Source: Mucilaginibacter aquariorum (GTDB lineage Bacteria > Bacteroidota > Bacteroidia > Sphingobacteriales > Sphingobacteriaceae). Taken from it: a stretch of 64,000 bases of DNA. The notes under the pieces were generated by a model. That model was given only the letters and a program-made list of their open reading frames with translations, was not told the origin of the DNA and made no database searches. The position numbers and the translations under genes were made by a program. The stretch spans positions 1,860,001 through 1,924,000 of the forward strand of contig NZ_JANHOH010000001.1 in assembly GCF_024498135.1 (NCBI RefSeq), read 5' to 3'. Position 1 is the stretch's first letter, and each line of letters begins with the position of its first letter. Shown here piece by piece: positions 50,185-58,678 of this stretch.

Positions 50185-51297
50185 TTATTTAATGGTTACC
50201 AATTCGCATTTAGACAAAAATCCCTCATCGGCATCCGCCCCTATCCCGGGTGCATCACTTATACTTAGCTTATAACCATCGTAAGTTACACCGCCAATGC
50301 AGGGGTCTGCAAGGTGGCCAAGCATGCAGGTATCCATATCGTAAAACTTAATATTAGGGCTGGCGTACACAAAGTGTAATTTAGCGCTCAAGGCTATGCG
50401 GCTTTCCAGCATACCGCCCATCATACAGAGGATACCTTTTTCTGCAGCAGTATCATGGATCTTCTTAGCTTCCAGTATCCCGCCGGATTTTGCCATTTTT
50501 ATGTTGATATAATCGCATGATCCGCTGTTTATCTGCATCCGGGCATCGTGGTGATTATAAACGCTTTCATCAGCCATGATTTTTACGGGCGATACTTGCA
50601 TTAGCCGGGGCAGGCGGTCGTCATACCATGTTCGCATAGGTTGTTCGCAAAACTCAATATCGTATTGGCCAATCGCCTGTAAGGCAAAAACAGCGTCTTC
50701 AAAACTCCAGCCCTGGTTGGCGTCCACCCGTATCTTCATCTGCGGACCAACCGCTTCACGGATCTGTTTAATGCGCTCTACATCTGTTTCGGCACCCTTA
50801 CCCAGTTTCACCTTTAAAATATGAGCGCCGGATGCTTTAAAATCGAGGGCTTTTTTGGCCATGGCTTCGGGTGTATTTATGCCGATGGTGATATCGCTTT
50901 CAACCACATGCCTTTCGCCACCTAAAAACTTGTATAAAGGCAGTCCCGCATTTTTGGCTGCAATATCATAAAGGGCAATATCAAAAGCACTTTTAATTGT
51001 GGTGTTACCTGCGGCGGCATCATGCAATTGCTGCATGCGTGCAGGGATCTCCAGCGCGTCTTTCCCTATCCAAAGCTTCGCAAAATCTTTCGCCATAGCC
51101 AGGCAGGTATCCTGCGTTTCGCCCACAATCATGGGGAAGGCCGAGCATTCGCCCACACCGTAAAAGCCTTTATCGGTATGGATGCGGATAAACACATTCT
51201 GCGCGTGGTCCATAGTACCGGTAGCTATGGTAAAGGGTTCCATGGGGATGCTGAAACGGTAAATATCTATCGATGTAATATTGACGGTATTTTTCAC
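50185..51297 (-). CDS. L-Ala-D/L-Glu type dipeptide epimerase (enolase superfamily)
   Basis: A 370-residue enolase-superfamily enzyme. Acid/base Lys162 and Lys164 lie in ILKVKLG, and the Mg ligands are Asp192 (VDANQGW), Glu218 (FCEQP) and Asp243 (MADES). Lys267 in INIKMAKSGG completes the pair of catalytic lysines. A DMD motif near residue 318 is the D-x-D that binds the dipeptide amino group in dipeptide epimerases. It likely inverts L-Ala-D-Glu from murein. The NlpC/P60 protein at 32358 would release such dipeptides. It ends at a shared terminator. Confidence 0.9.
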   Translation of the reverse strand: MKNTVNITSIDIYRFSIPMEPFTIATGTMDHAQNVFIRIHTDKGFYGVGECSAFPMIVGETQDTCLAMAKDFAKLWIGKDALEIPARMQQLHDAAAGNTTIKSAFDIALYDIAAKNAGLPLYKFLGGERHVVESDITIGINTPEAMAKKALDFKASGAHILKVKLGKGAETDVERIKQIREAVGPQMKIRVDANQGWSFEDAVFALQAIGQYDIEFCEQPMRTWYDDRLPRLMQVSPVKIMADESVYNHHDARMQINSGSCDYINIKMAKSGGILEAKKIHDTAAEKGILCMMGGMLESRIALSAKLHFVYASPNIKFYDMDTCMLGHLADPCIGGVTYDGYKLSISDAPGIGADADEGFLSKCELVTIK

Positions 51298-51401
51298 GCA
51301 TCTAATGTGTTAAATGTTTTTTGCAAAACCAATGAGGTGCTTAATTTAGAAATTTAATTATATTGCTCCTAATAATCGATCTCTTATTACATTTACACTA
51401 T

Positions 51402-51776
51402 ATGGCAACTGTACATCCTAATTACATTAAATCATCCAACATAATAATATTAAGTATACTGGTTGGCCTTTTAAACCTTGCATTTTCGCAAACCCCATTA
51501 AATACGCCACAATCTATAGGTGCATTCTTAACCACTATTTTGTTCCTGGCAGCTATAGCTTTTTTAGTTAGAAAAGGTTTAAGCTGGATGAAATACGTTT
51601 TATTGGTATTATCAATAATAGGGGTTGCAGGATTGGTTATGATCATTTTGAAAAAACCTGTTTTTAACGGGGTTCTGGTAGTAAACATTGTTCAAACTCT
51701 ACTACAGCTTTGGGCTTTAATAATCCTTTTCACTATTCCTAAAAGTGCCGGTGCAGTAGCAGGCAAAAACAAATAA
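51402..51776 (+). CDS. Hypothetical membrane protein (124 aa)
   Basis: A small membrane protein with four hydrophobic segments (about residues 11-30, 40-57, 65-82 and 95-112 from ATG 51402). It begins MATVHPNYIKSSNIIIL. A TTG start 13 codons upstream is in frame but improbable. No family is recognised and no polar catalytic motif is visible. It is a single gene, divergent from the epimerase gene. Confidence 0.65.
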   Translation: MATVHPNYIKSSNIIILSILVGLLNLAFSQTPLNTPQSIGAFLTTILFLAAIAFLVRKGLSWMKYVLLVLSIIGVAGLVMIILKKPVFNGVLVVNIVQTLLQLWALIILFTIPKSAGAVAGKNK

Positions 51777-51792
51777 AAGCGTTTTCCTGGTG

Positions 51793-51823
51793 TTTGTTAA
51801 TTAACACATTTACCGTATATTTG
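51793..51823 (+). promoter_or_regulatory. Promoter of the DUF4290-murA unit
   Basis: TTTG at 51793-51796 and TATATTTG at 51816-51823 are 19 nt apart and match the Bacteroidota consensus well. The start near 51830 gives a leader of about 108 nt before the DUF4290 ATG. Confidence 0.7.
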
Positions 51824-51888
51824 CGTTAGTACTTCGTACGCATTCATTTTGGTTCTCCGGTTTCTACCTCTGTTTTAAGAAACTGTCC

Positions 51889-51927
51889 ATGAGCCGAAAA
51901 GCACTTCAAGAGATCTTATTTAATTAA
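51889..51927 (+). CDS. Possible upstream open reading frame (12 aa)
   Basis: ATG at 51889 opens a 12-codon frame, MSRKALQEILFN, ending in TAA at 51925-51927, 10 nt before the DUF4290 start. It lies within the predicted 108-nt leader of the murA unit. No codon bias or amino acid run suggests what it would sense. It could be chance. Confidence 0.25.
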   Translation: MSRKALQEILFN

Positions 51928-51937
51928 AAAAATATAC

Positions 51938-52678
51938 ATGGCATTAACAAATCTGCCTGGTCCGTTTGATTATAACTCAACCAGGAATAAACTTTTACTG
52001 AGCGAATACGGCCGTAACGTTCAAAATATGGTGAAATATATTGTAGCGTTACCAACCAAAGAGGAACGCAACAAGTACGCCCAAGTGGTTATAGACCTGA
52101 TGGGCTTTTTAAACCCTCACCTGCGTGATGTAGCCGATTTTAAGCACAAACTTTGGGATCACCTGCACATTATATCTGATTTTCAGTTGGATGTAGATTC
52201 GCCGTACCCTAAGCCAAGCCCCGAAGCTATCCACTTAAAGCCCGAGCCGCTTAAATATCCGCATCAGCGCATAAAATACAAGCACTACGGTAAAACCATC
52301 GAAATGATGATAGAGAAGGCTAAAGCCATTGAAGAGCCCGACCGTAAACGTCATATGGTACAAGCTATAGCCAATTTTATGAAAATGGCTTATGTACAAT
52401 GGAACAAAGATTCTGTTGCCGATGAAACCATCCTGTCTGACCTTTACGCCTTATCTGGCGGTACATTAAAACTGGAAGAGAACATTAATCTTAACCGTGT
52501 TGAGTTCCGCGCTAATCCATACAACAACAATCAAAACAACAACAACCGCGGTCGTACCCAAAACAACCGTGGCGGCAGCGGTGGTGGTGGCGGTGGTCGT
52601 ACCAACAATAACAACCCGCGCAATAACAACAACCAAAATAACCGTAACCGTAATCCCGGAGGGGCTAAGAAGTATTAG
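51938..52678 (+). CDS. DUF4290 protein with Asn/Arg/Gly-rich tail
   Basis: A 246-residue protein. Residues 1-185 are the DUF4290 domain (PGPFDYNSTRNKLLLSEYGRN, AQVVIDLMGFLNPHLRDV, KLWDHLHIISDFQLD), which is restricted to Bacteroidota and has no known function. Residues about 190-246 are low complexity, mostly Asn, Arg and Gly with an RTQNNRGGSGGGGGGR stretch, resembling an RNA-binding RGG-type disordered tail. It lies upstream of murA in the same direction with only a repeat between, so a link to envelope synthesis is possible. Confidence 0.9.
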   Translation: MALTNLPGPFDYNSTRNKLLLSEYGRNVQNMVKYIVALPTKEERNKYAQVVIDLMGFLNPHLRDVADFKHKLWDHLHIISDFQLDVDSPYPKPSPEAIHLKPEPLKYPHQRIKYKHYGKTIEMMIEKAKAIEEPDRKRHMVQAIANFMKMAYVQWNKDSVADETILSDLYALSGGTLKLEENINLNRVEFRANPYNNNQNNNNRGRTQNNRGGSGGGGGGRTNNNNPRNNNNQNNRNRNPGGAKKY

Positions 52679-52679
52679 T

Positions 52680-52781
52680 CGATAGATAATAGGCCATGTA
52701 CGATAGATGAAGATTGGATAAGTAGCGTACTTTTCTGATCTTTGCCGAACCATGGGCTATCGACCATCGTCTATGGACTAC
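52680..52781. repeat. Family E repeat (DUF4290-murA gap)
   Basis: Units CGATAGATAATAGGCCATG, CGATAGATGAAG and CCATGGGCTATCGACCATCG, CTATGGACTA are interspersed and partly complementary. GATCTTTG near 52738 resembles a -7 box. The CCATGG supplies an ATG at 52752 in frame with murA. Confidence 0.55.
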
Positions 52782-52793
52782 AAACAAAAAACT

Positions 52794-54101
52794 ATGAGAA
52801 ACGCATTCGAAATACAGGGCGGTAAAAAGCTTAAGGGCGAGATCATCCCACAGGGAGCAAAAAACGAAGCATTACAAATTATATCGGCTGTGTTACTAAC
52901 CAGCCAAAAAATGACCATCAGCAACATCCCTGATATACAAGATGTAAACAAGCTGATAGAGTTACTGGGCGACATGGGTGTTGAGGTGAACCGCATATCG
53001 CGCGATACCTGCACTTTTGAAGCTAAAGAGATAGATCAGGATTTTTTTAATTCGGAAGCGTTTAAAACAAAGGGCGGCGGTTTACGCGGCTCTATTATGA
53101 TATTGGGCCCGCTATTGGCGCGTTTTGGCAAAGCATCTATCCCAAAACCGGGTGGCGATAAAATTGGCCGCCGCCGTTTGGATACCCACTTCCTGGGTTT
53201 TGAAAAATTGGGCGCAAGGTTTGATTTTAACCCCGAAAATGGTTTTTATAACGTAGATGCATCAAATCTGCACGGTACTTATATCCTGCTTGATGAGGCA
53301 TCGGTTACCGGTACGGCTAACATTGTAATGGCTGCCGTGCTTGCAAAAGGCACAACCACTATTTACAATGCGGCCTGCGAGCCATACCTGCAACAGCTTT
53401 GTAAAATGCTTAACCGCATGGGTGCAAAAATTAGCGGTATAGCTTCAAACCTGCTGACTATTGAAGGTGTTAGCGAGCTTGGTGGTACCGACCACCGCAT
53501 GCTGCCTGATATGATAGAGATAGGATCGTTTATTGGCCTTGCCGCCATGACTGGTTCTGAAATTACTATTAAAGACGTGCATTACGACGAACTGGGTATG
53601 ATCCCTGACGTGTTTAAACGTTTGGGTATTAAACTGGAGCGCCGCGGTGATGATATCTACATACCATCGCAAGACCATTACGAGATAGATACTTTTATTG
53701 ATGGCTCGTTACTAACCGTAGCCGATTCGCCATGGCCGGGCTTTACGCCCGATCTGCTGAGCATTGTGCTGGTTGTGGCCACACAAGCTAAAGGTTCGGT
53801 ATTGATCCACCAGAAAATGTTTGAGAGCCGTTTATTCTTTGTTGATAAATTGCTGGATATGGGTGCCAACATCATCCTTTGCGATCCGCACCGCGCAACC
53901 GTTATTGGTTTAGATAAAATGGTGCAGCTGCGTGGTATCTCTATGACATCGCCGGATATACGTGCCGGGGTATCGTTACTGATAGCCGCGTTATCCGCGC
54001 AAGGTCAATCAACCATTTACAATATCGAACAAATTGAACGTGGTTACCAAAACATTGACGAGCGCCTAAAAGCGCTTGGTGCCGATATTAAAAGAGTGTA
54101 A
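52794..54101 (+). CDS. murA: UDP-N-acetylglucosamine 1-carboxyvinyltransferase (MurA), Asp variant
   Basis: MurA (435 residues from ATG 52794) transfers enolpyruvate from PEP to UDP-GlcNAc in the first murein-specific step. KNEALQII (about 23-30) holds the conserved Lys and Asn, and RGSIMILGPLLARFG (98-112) precedes the active-site loop. In this loop E. coli has PGGCTIG; here it is PGGDKIG with Asp122 (codon 53157-53159). Asp in place of the Cys is known to keep activity and to give fosfomycin resistance. The RRRLDTH segment is conserved. The upstream ATG at 52752 lies in a repeat and is not the likely start. Confidence 0.96.
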   Translation: MRNAFEIQGGKKLKGEIIPQGAKNEALQIISAVLLTSQKMTISNIPDIQDVNKLIELLGDMGVEVNRISRDTCTFEAKEIDQDFFNSEAFKTKGGGLRGSIMILGPLLARFGKASIPKPGGDKIGRRRLDTHFLGFEKLGARFDFNPENGFYNVDASNLHGTYILLDEASVTGTANIVMAAVLAKGTTTIYNAACEPYLQQLCKMLNRMGAKISGIASNLLTIEGVSELGGTDHRMLPDMIEIGSFIGLAAMTGSEITIKDVHYDELGMIPDVFKRLGIKLERRGDDIYIPSQDHYEIDTFIDGSLLTVADSPWPGFTPDLLSIVLVVATQAKGSVLIHQKMFESRLFFVDKLLDMGANIILCDPHRATVIGLDKMVQLRGISMTSPDIRAGVSLLIAALSAQGQSTIYNIEQIERGYQNIDERLKALGADIKRV

Positions 54102-54121
54102 TTCTCTTTATACAAACAACT

Positions 54122-54182
54122 GAAGGATTAAGGACAAAGGACGGGATGCATTAGCTCCCTCGTCTTTTGTCCTTTCTCGTTT
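54122..54182. repeat. Inverted repeat of AGGACAAAGGAC type (family H)
   Basis: AAGGACAAAGGACGGGA on the left and TCCCTCGTCTTTTGTCCTTT on the right are imperfect reverse complements around ATGCATTAGC. It lies between murA and the GT39 gene. It may also end the murA transcript. Confidence 0.5.
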
Positions 54183-54231
54183 TATCGTTCCTCCAATTTT
54201 ATTACCTTTAGCACAACCATTATATCCATCA

Positions 54232-55788
54232 ATGCCTTATAAAAACCGAAGATCATCGTATTCTACCTTTATACTGATCTTTGTCGCATTAAAAATAGTG
54301 CTCAACCTATTTGCTATCAGTCACTTTGGTTTCCATCGTGATGAGCTGCTGCATTTGGTTTTAGGCGATCATTTAGATTGGGGTTATAAAGAAGTCCCCC
54401 CTTTTATAGCCTTGTTGGCAAAAATAACACTTTCTGTTTTTGGCGATTCTGTTTTTGCCGCGCGGATCTTTTCGACCATAGCCAGCGCGTTTATTATTTG
54501 GCTTACCGGGCAAATCACTGCCGAAATAGGCGGCCGCAGGTTTGCCATTACCCTGGCTTGTTTAGCGCTGATACTCGCCCCTGCATTTGCTGCATCGGGA
54601 TACCTTTTTCAACCTGTAGTTTTTGATCAGTTATGGTGGGTGGTAACCGTTTGGCTTTTTGTACGCTACTTAAATACCGCTACCGTAAAATATTTATACT
54701 GGCTTGGCGTAGCAGTTGGTTTTGGCATGCTTACCAAGTACACCATGGCCTTCTTTACAGTTTCACTTATTATTGGCATTTTAATAAGCAGGGAGCGCAA
54801 ATTGCTGTTTAACAGACATGTGCTGTTTTCGGCGATAATTGCGGTGCTCATATTTTTGCCTAATATTATCTGGCAGTTTATGCACCATCTCCCTGTAATT
54901 CACCATATGAAGGAGCTAAGGGAAACCCAATTGGATTATGTAAAGCCAATGGATTTTGTGATGCAGCAAATTTTAGTGAACGGCCCATCGTTAGTTATTT
55001 GGCTTACGGGTTTTATCAGTCTGTTGTTCTCTTTCCGCTTACGCAGGTTCAGGTTTTTGGCTATTGCTTATATCCTAATATTCCTGTTTCTGCTACAAAT
55101 GAACGGTAAAAATTATTACCTGTTTGGCGCCTACCCAATGCTGTTTGCCGCAGGCGGTTTTGCCTTTGAGCAATTATTAAAAAGAAACGCGTATGCTCTG
55201 CGCACAGCTGTCATCATACTTTTTGTTGCACCTAATCTGCTTTTATTACCACTGGTGTTGCCTATACTTTCGCTTAACAGCACATTGGCCAGTTTCCGGT
55301 TTGTTCAAAAAAACATGCCGTTCCTCAATTTTTTAACCACCTGGGAAGATCATAAGCAACACCCCTTAACACAAGATTATGCCGATATGCTGGGCTGGGA
55401 CGAAATGGCAAAAAAGGTTTCAGACACGTACCATAGCCTCACCCCCGAACAGCAAAAAAACACACAGATTTATGCCGACAATTATGGCCTGGCAGGTGCC
55501 ATACACCATTACAGGCATAAATATAATTTACCGGAAGTAATATCGCTTAATAGCAGCTTTCAGCTTTGGGCAGCGGATGATTTAAACGCGAAGTATATCA
55601 TTTATGTAGATGATGACGATAATGTTGAAAGAAGGATTGGCCCTTTGGTAGAGAGCTATCGCGAAACCGGGCGGATCTTAAACCCATTGGCCCGTGAGCA
55701 TAATTCAAGGGTTTATCTTATCACCAATCCGTCGCCAAAGCTAAATGAAGTTTACAGGAAAGAACTGGCTCTAAAAAGATTAAGATAA
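54232..55788 (+). CDS. GT39 family membrane glycosyltransferase
   Basis: A 518-residue protein with about ten membrane helices up to residue 370 and a C-terminal soluble domain. The first loop has FGFHRDELLHLVLGDHLDWGYKEVPP, matching the PMT_2/ArnT-type motif with its catalytic acidic residues (RDE and the later E in YKEVPP). Such enzymes transfer a sugar from a polyprenyl phosphate in the periplasm. The stop overlaps the start of the DMT gene by one base (TAATG), so the two are coupled. Confidence 0.85.
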   Translation: MPYKNRRSSYSTFILIFVALKIVLNLFAISHFGFHRDELLHLVLGDHLDWGYKEVPPFIALLAKITLSVFGDSVFAARIFSTIASAFIIWLTGQITAEIGGRRFAITLACLALILAPAFAASGYLFQPVVFDQLWWVVTVWLFVRYLNTATVKYLYWLGVAVGFGMLTKYTMAFFTVSLIIGILISRERKLLFNRHVLFSAIIAVLIFLPNIIWQFMHHLPVIHHMKELRETQLDYVKPMDFVMQQILVNGPSLVIWLTGFISLLFSFRLRRFRFLAIAYILIFLFLLQMNGKNYYLFGAYPMLFAAGGFAFEQLLKRNAYALRTAVIILFVAPNLLLLPLVLPILSLNSTLASFRFVQKNMPFLNFLTTWEDHKQHPLTQDYADMLGWDEMAKKVSDTYHSLTPEQQKNTQIYADNYGLAGAIHHYRHKYNLPEVISLNSSFQLWAADDLNAKYIIYVDDDDNVERRIGPLVESYRETGRILNPLAREHNSRVYLITNPSPKLNEVYRKELALKRLR

Positions 55789-56159
55789 TGCGCGGATTAA
55801 AAACGATCCTTTTTCTTACCATATCCAATACCTTTATGACGTTTGCCTGGTATGGTCACCTTAAATTTAAGGAGTACGACTGGGGCAAAAACCTTGGCCT
55901 TATATCCGTTATCCTCATCAGTTGGGGGCTGGCATTTTTTGAATATCTTTTTCAGGTACCGGCAAACCGGGCAGGCTTTAAAGCTGATGGCGGCCCGTTC
56001 ACTTTAGTACAATTAAAAACCATCCAGGAGGCTATTACCCTTACCATGTTTATGGTGTTCACCATTGTATTCTTCAAAACCGAAAAGCTGGGCTGGAACC
56101 ATTTAGTTGGTTTCGCGCTGATAGTGCTGGCAGTGTTTGTAATATTTAAGAAGTGGTGA
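55788..56159 (+). CDS. DMT family / DUF486 membrane protein
   Basis: A 123-residue four-helix membrane protein of the DUF486 branch of the drug/metabolite transporter superfamily. Conserved features are LFLTISNTFMTFAWYGHLKF at the N-terminus, FFEYLFQVPANR (about 47-58) and FTLVQLKTIQEAITLTMF in the third helix. The role is not established. It is translationally coupled to the GT39 gene by a TAATG overlap, suggesting that the two proteins work together, for instance with a lipid-linked sugar. Confidence 0.9.
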   Translation: MRGLKTILFLTISNTFMTFAWYGHLKFKEYDWGKNLGLISVILISWGLAFFEYLFQVPANRAGFKADGGPFTLVQLKTIQEAITLTMFMVFTIVFFKTEKLGWNHLVGFALIVLAVFVIFKKW

Positions 56160-56206
56160 TTAGATGTGCAGATGCGAGAATATGCAGATGTGCGGATGAA
56201 TATCCC

Positions 56207-56299
56207 TGTCATGCTGAACCTCGTGAAGCATCTAATCGCCGACATGCATTCGATATGCAAAGTTCGCTAATAGATCCTTCGCTATCGCTCAGGATGACA
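56207..56299. repeat. Dispersed inverted repeat TGTCATGCTGAAC...CTCAGGATGACA
   Basis: TGTCATGCTGAACCTCGTGA and GATCCTTCGCTATCGCTCAG, GATGACA are imperfect complements around GCATCTAATCGCC and CTAATAGATC. It resembles the repeat at 48181. Confidence 0.55.
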
Positions 56300-56321
56300 A
56301 GTTAGGTTAGTATAAACAAAA

Positions 56322-56346
56322 AGAGACGCAAAGAATCGCGTCCCTA
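56322..56346 (-). terminator. Family B repeat acting as terminator of the exported-protein gene
   Basis: On the minus strand GGGACGCGATTCTTTGCGTC is followed by TCTTTTTG, a hairpin with a T-tract, 4 nt after the stop at 56350. The same GACGCGA motif occurs at 44002 and 57251. Confidence 0.6.
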
Positions 56347-56349
56347 CAA

Positions 56350-57210
56350 TTATTGAACGATCAATGAAAACGTCTTTTTACTATCTCCTCCCATTAATAC
56401 ACTTGAACTATGGGTTTCCATTACACCGTCATAGCTTAGCCATTTACCTTTGGTGACAGAAAATTTGGCTATTGCTTTATGTATCATCTTCATAAACATT
56501 TTTCCATCTTCCCCTTCACCAAATAAACCGCCAAATCCAAATTTTCCTATCACGTATTCCTCTATATCGTATTTTACTGTTACGATTTTATCCGCGCCGG
56601 TATTATCAATGGCTGTTATCGATACATTATTTCTTTTATATGCGCTATCGCACTTAAAATTCTGATCCATACTAATCAGATTCGTGTTAATACTCCAACT
56701 ATCTCCAACTTTAACAGGTTTACCCGGGAGTTGAAAAAATAATGCTATCAGGTTCCTTTGGTCATTTTTAAGGTAAAAACTTTGGATGTCACCATTTTCG
56801 TATACTGCGCCACGTAGCATAACACCTCCGTTCATTTTGCTCATCATTTGGAAAAGGTTAGCCATTTGTGATGTGTCCTTAACCTCCTTAGTTTCCGGAA
56901 GCACCATTTCAATATCTATGATATTCTTGTTACTTCGTTTTAACCTGGTTATATAATGATCGGGCTCCATTTTTTGAAGTTCCCGTATCTGCTTTTGAAA
57001 ATCAAATCCGTCAGTGCTATCACTCTTTAGATTTTTAAACAATTCAGGAACCTGCGCTTTACTGTTCGAATCCATCTGCGCCTTCATAATTGTTTTATAG
57101 ACGATCGAATCGCCGGGCTTTAATTTCCATAGTAAAGTTTCGGCGTTTTGTGCATGGCAGGCAAAGGATATGATCACGAATGACCAGACGAATAAAAGTT
57201 TATTGAACAT
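56350..57210 (-). CDS. Exported hypothetical protein (286 aa)
   Basis: A signal peptide (1-20, ending ACHAQ) precedes a secreted domain of about 265 residues, rich in beta strands. The organisation (AETLLWKLKPGDSIVYKT, then IDIEMVLPETKEV, FQLPGKPVKVGDSWSINTN, and KIVTVKYDIEEY) is like the DUF6263-type periplasmic proteins of Bacteroidota. That match is from memory and uncertain. No active-site motif is seen. It is monocistronic. Confidence 0.65.
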   Translation of the reverse strand: MFNKLLFVWSFVIISFACHAQNAETLLWKLKPGDSIVYKTIMKAQMDSNSKAQVPELFKNLKSDSTDGFDFQKQIRELQKMEPDHYITRLKRSNKNIIDIEMVLPETKEVKDTSQMANLFQMMSKMNGGVMLRGAVYENGDIQSFYLKNDQRNLIALFFQLPGKPVKVGDSWSINTNLISMDQNFKCDSAYKRNNVSITAIDNTGADKIVTVKYDIEEYVIGKFGFGGLFGEGEDGKMFMKMIHKAIAKFSVTKGKWLSYDGVMETHSSSVLMGGDSKKTFSLIVQ

Positions 57211-57250
57211 GTGATAAAATTGTCCACTAATATAACACCTTATATAAACA

Positions 57251-57280
57251 AAAAAGACGCGAAGTATCGCGTCTCTACAT
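57251..57280 (-). terminator. Family B repeat acting as terminator of the cystathionine beta-synthase gene
   Basis: AGACGCGA (57255-57262) and TCGCGTCT (57267-57274) pair perfectly around AGTA. On the minus strand the hairpin is followed by a run of T (plus-strand A-tract at 57251-57255). It begins 19 nt beyond the gene stop. Confidence 0.75.
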
Positions 57281-57299
57281 TATATGATCTTTATTATAT

Positions 57300-58661
57300 C
57301 TACGCCGATATAGCGTTGATAATATCGTACTGCGTGATGATCGCTATTTTACCGTTATCATCCTCAACCAGCACAGCAATGTTGTCTTTATTGATCATGC
57401 CCGAGATCTTATCGATAGACGTATTCAGATCGATAAAAGGGAATGGTGCGGTTGATATGTTTTTGATGGGCTGCGATTTAATACCCGGGTTCTCTATCAG
57501 CGAATCTAAAATATCACTCTCGGTTATTTTGCCTATCACCATACCCTTTTGGGTAACAGGGATCTGGCTAATGTTAAGCGATTTGATGGTATTTATAGCC
57601 TCCAGGACAGTCTTTTCGCAGTCAATGGTAACAATCTCCAGGTTTTCTTTTTTGCCGATGATATGGCGTGCGGTAAGCTTCTCTTCTTTCAGGAAACCAC
57701 GATCGCGCAACCAATCGTCATTATACATTTTGCCCAGGTAACGGGTACCGTGGTCAGGGAATATAATAACCACTACATCGCCTTCTTTAAACTTATCTTT
57801 CATTTGCAGTAAACCTGCAACAGCCGAGCCGGTTGAGTTGCCAGCGAATATGCCTTCTTTGCGGGCAATCTCGCGGGTCATCAGGGCGGCATCCTTGTCG
57901 GTCACTTTTTCGAAGTGGTCTATCAGGCTAAAATCAACATTTTCCGGTAAAAAATCTTCCCCTATACCTTCGGTGATGTATGGGTAGATCTCGTTCTTAT
58001 CAAACTCGCCTGTCTCCTTGTATTTTTTAAATACCGAACCATAAGTATCTATACCCAATACCTGTATGGCAGGGTTCTTTTCTTTCAAAAACCTTGCTGT
58101 GCCGGATATAGTACCGCCTGTACCTACCCCTACTATCAGGTGGGTTATTTTACCTTCGGTTTGTTCCCAAATCTCGGGGCCGGTTTGCTCGTAGTGTGCC
58201 TGCGAGTTGCTCAGGTTATCGTACTGGTTCGGTTTCCATGAATTAGGTACCTCGCGCTCTAAGCGTGATGATACCGAGTAGTAAGACCGTGGATCTTCGG
58301 GCTCAACATTTGTTGGGCAAACAATAACTTCGGCACCAAAAGCACGCAGGGCATCAAACTTTTCTTTTGATTGCTTATCAGTACTGGTAAAAATACATTT
58401 GTAGCCTTTAATAACCGCTGCAATGGCCAGGCCCATACCTGTATTGCCCGATGTACCTTCAATTATGGTTCCGCCCGGTTTAAGTTTACCACTTTTTTCG
58501 GCATCCTCAATCATTTTAAGGGCCATACGGTCTTTTATAGAGTTACCGGGATTGGTAGTTTCTATTTTAGCCAATACCGTTGCCGGGATATCTTTTGCTA
58601 CTTTATTCAATTTTACCAGGGGCGTATTGCCGATGGTTTCCAGTATATTATTGTACCACAT
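57300..58661 (-). CDS. Cystathionine beta-synthase (PLP enzyme with C-terminal CBS pair)
   Basis: A 453-residue protein. The fold type II PLP domain (1-325) has Lys43 in NPGNSIKDRM as the Schiff-base Lys, EGTSGNTG (about 68-75) as the phosphate-binding loop, and SSRLEREVPNSWKPNQYDNLSN, which is typical of cystathionine beta-synthase rather than CysK. Two CBS domains follow (about 335-453; SLNISQIPVTQKGMVIGKI, NIAVLVEDDNGKIAIIT). It makes cystathionine from homocysteine and serine, although cysteine synthase activity cannot be excluded. The CBS pair may sense a ligand such as SAM. Confidence 0.9.
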   Translation of the reverse strand: MWYNNILETIGNTPLVKLNKVAKDIPATVLAKIETTNPGNSIKDRMALKMIEDAEKSGKLKPGGTIIEGTSGNTGMGLAIAAVIKGYKCIFTSTDKQSKEKFDALRAFGAEVIVCPTNVEPEDPRSYYSVSSRLEREVPNSWKPNQYDNLSNSQAHYEQTGPEIWEQTEGKITHLIVGVGTGGTISGTARFLKEKNPAIQVLGIDTYGSVFKKYKETGEFDKNEIYPYITEGIGEDFLPENVDFSLIDHFEKVTDKDAALMTREIARKEGIFAGNSTGSAVAGLLQMKDKFKEGDVVVIIFPDHGTRYLGKMYNDDWLRDRGFLKEEKLTARHIIGKKENLEIVTIDCEKTVLEAINTIKSLNISQIPVTQKGMVIGKITESDILDSLIENPGIKSQPIKNISTAPFPFIDLNTSIDKISGMINKDNIAVLVEDDNGKIAIITQYDIINAISA

Positions 58662-58678
58662 ATGTAAATTCTACTAAA

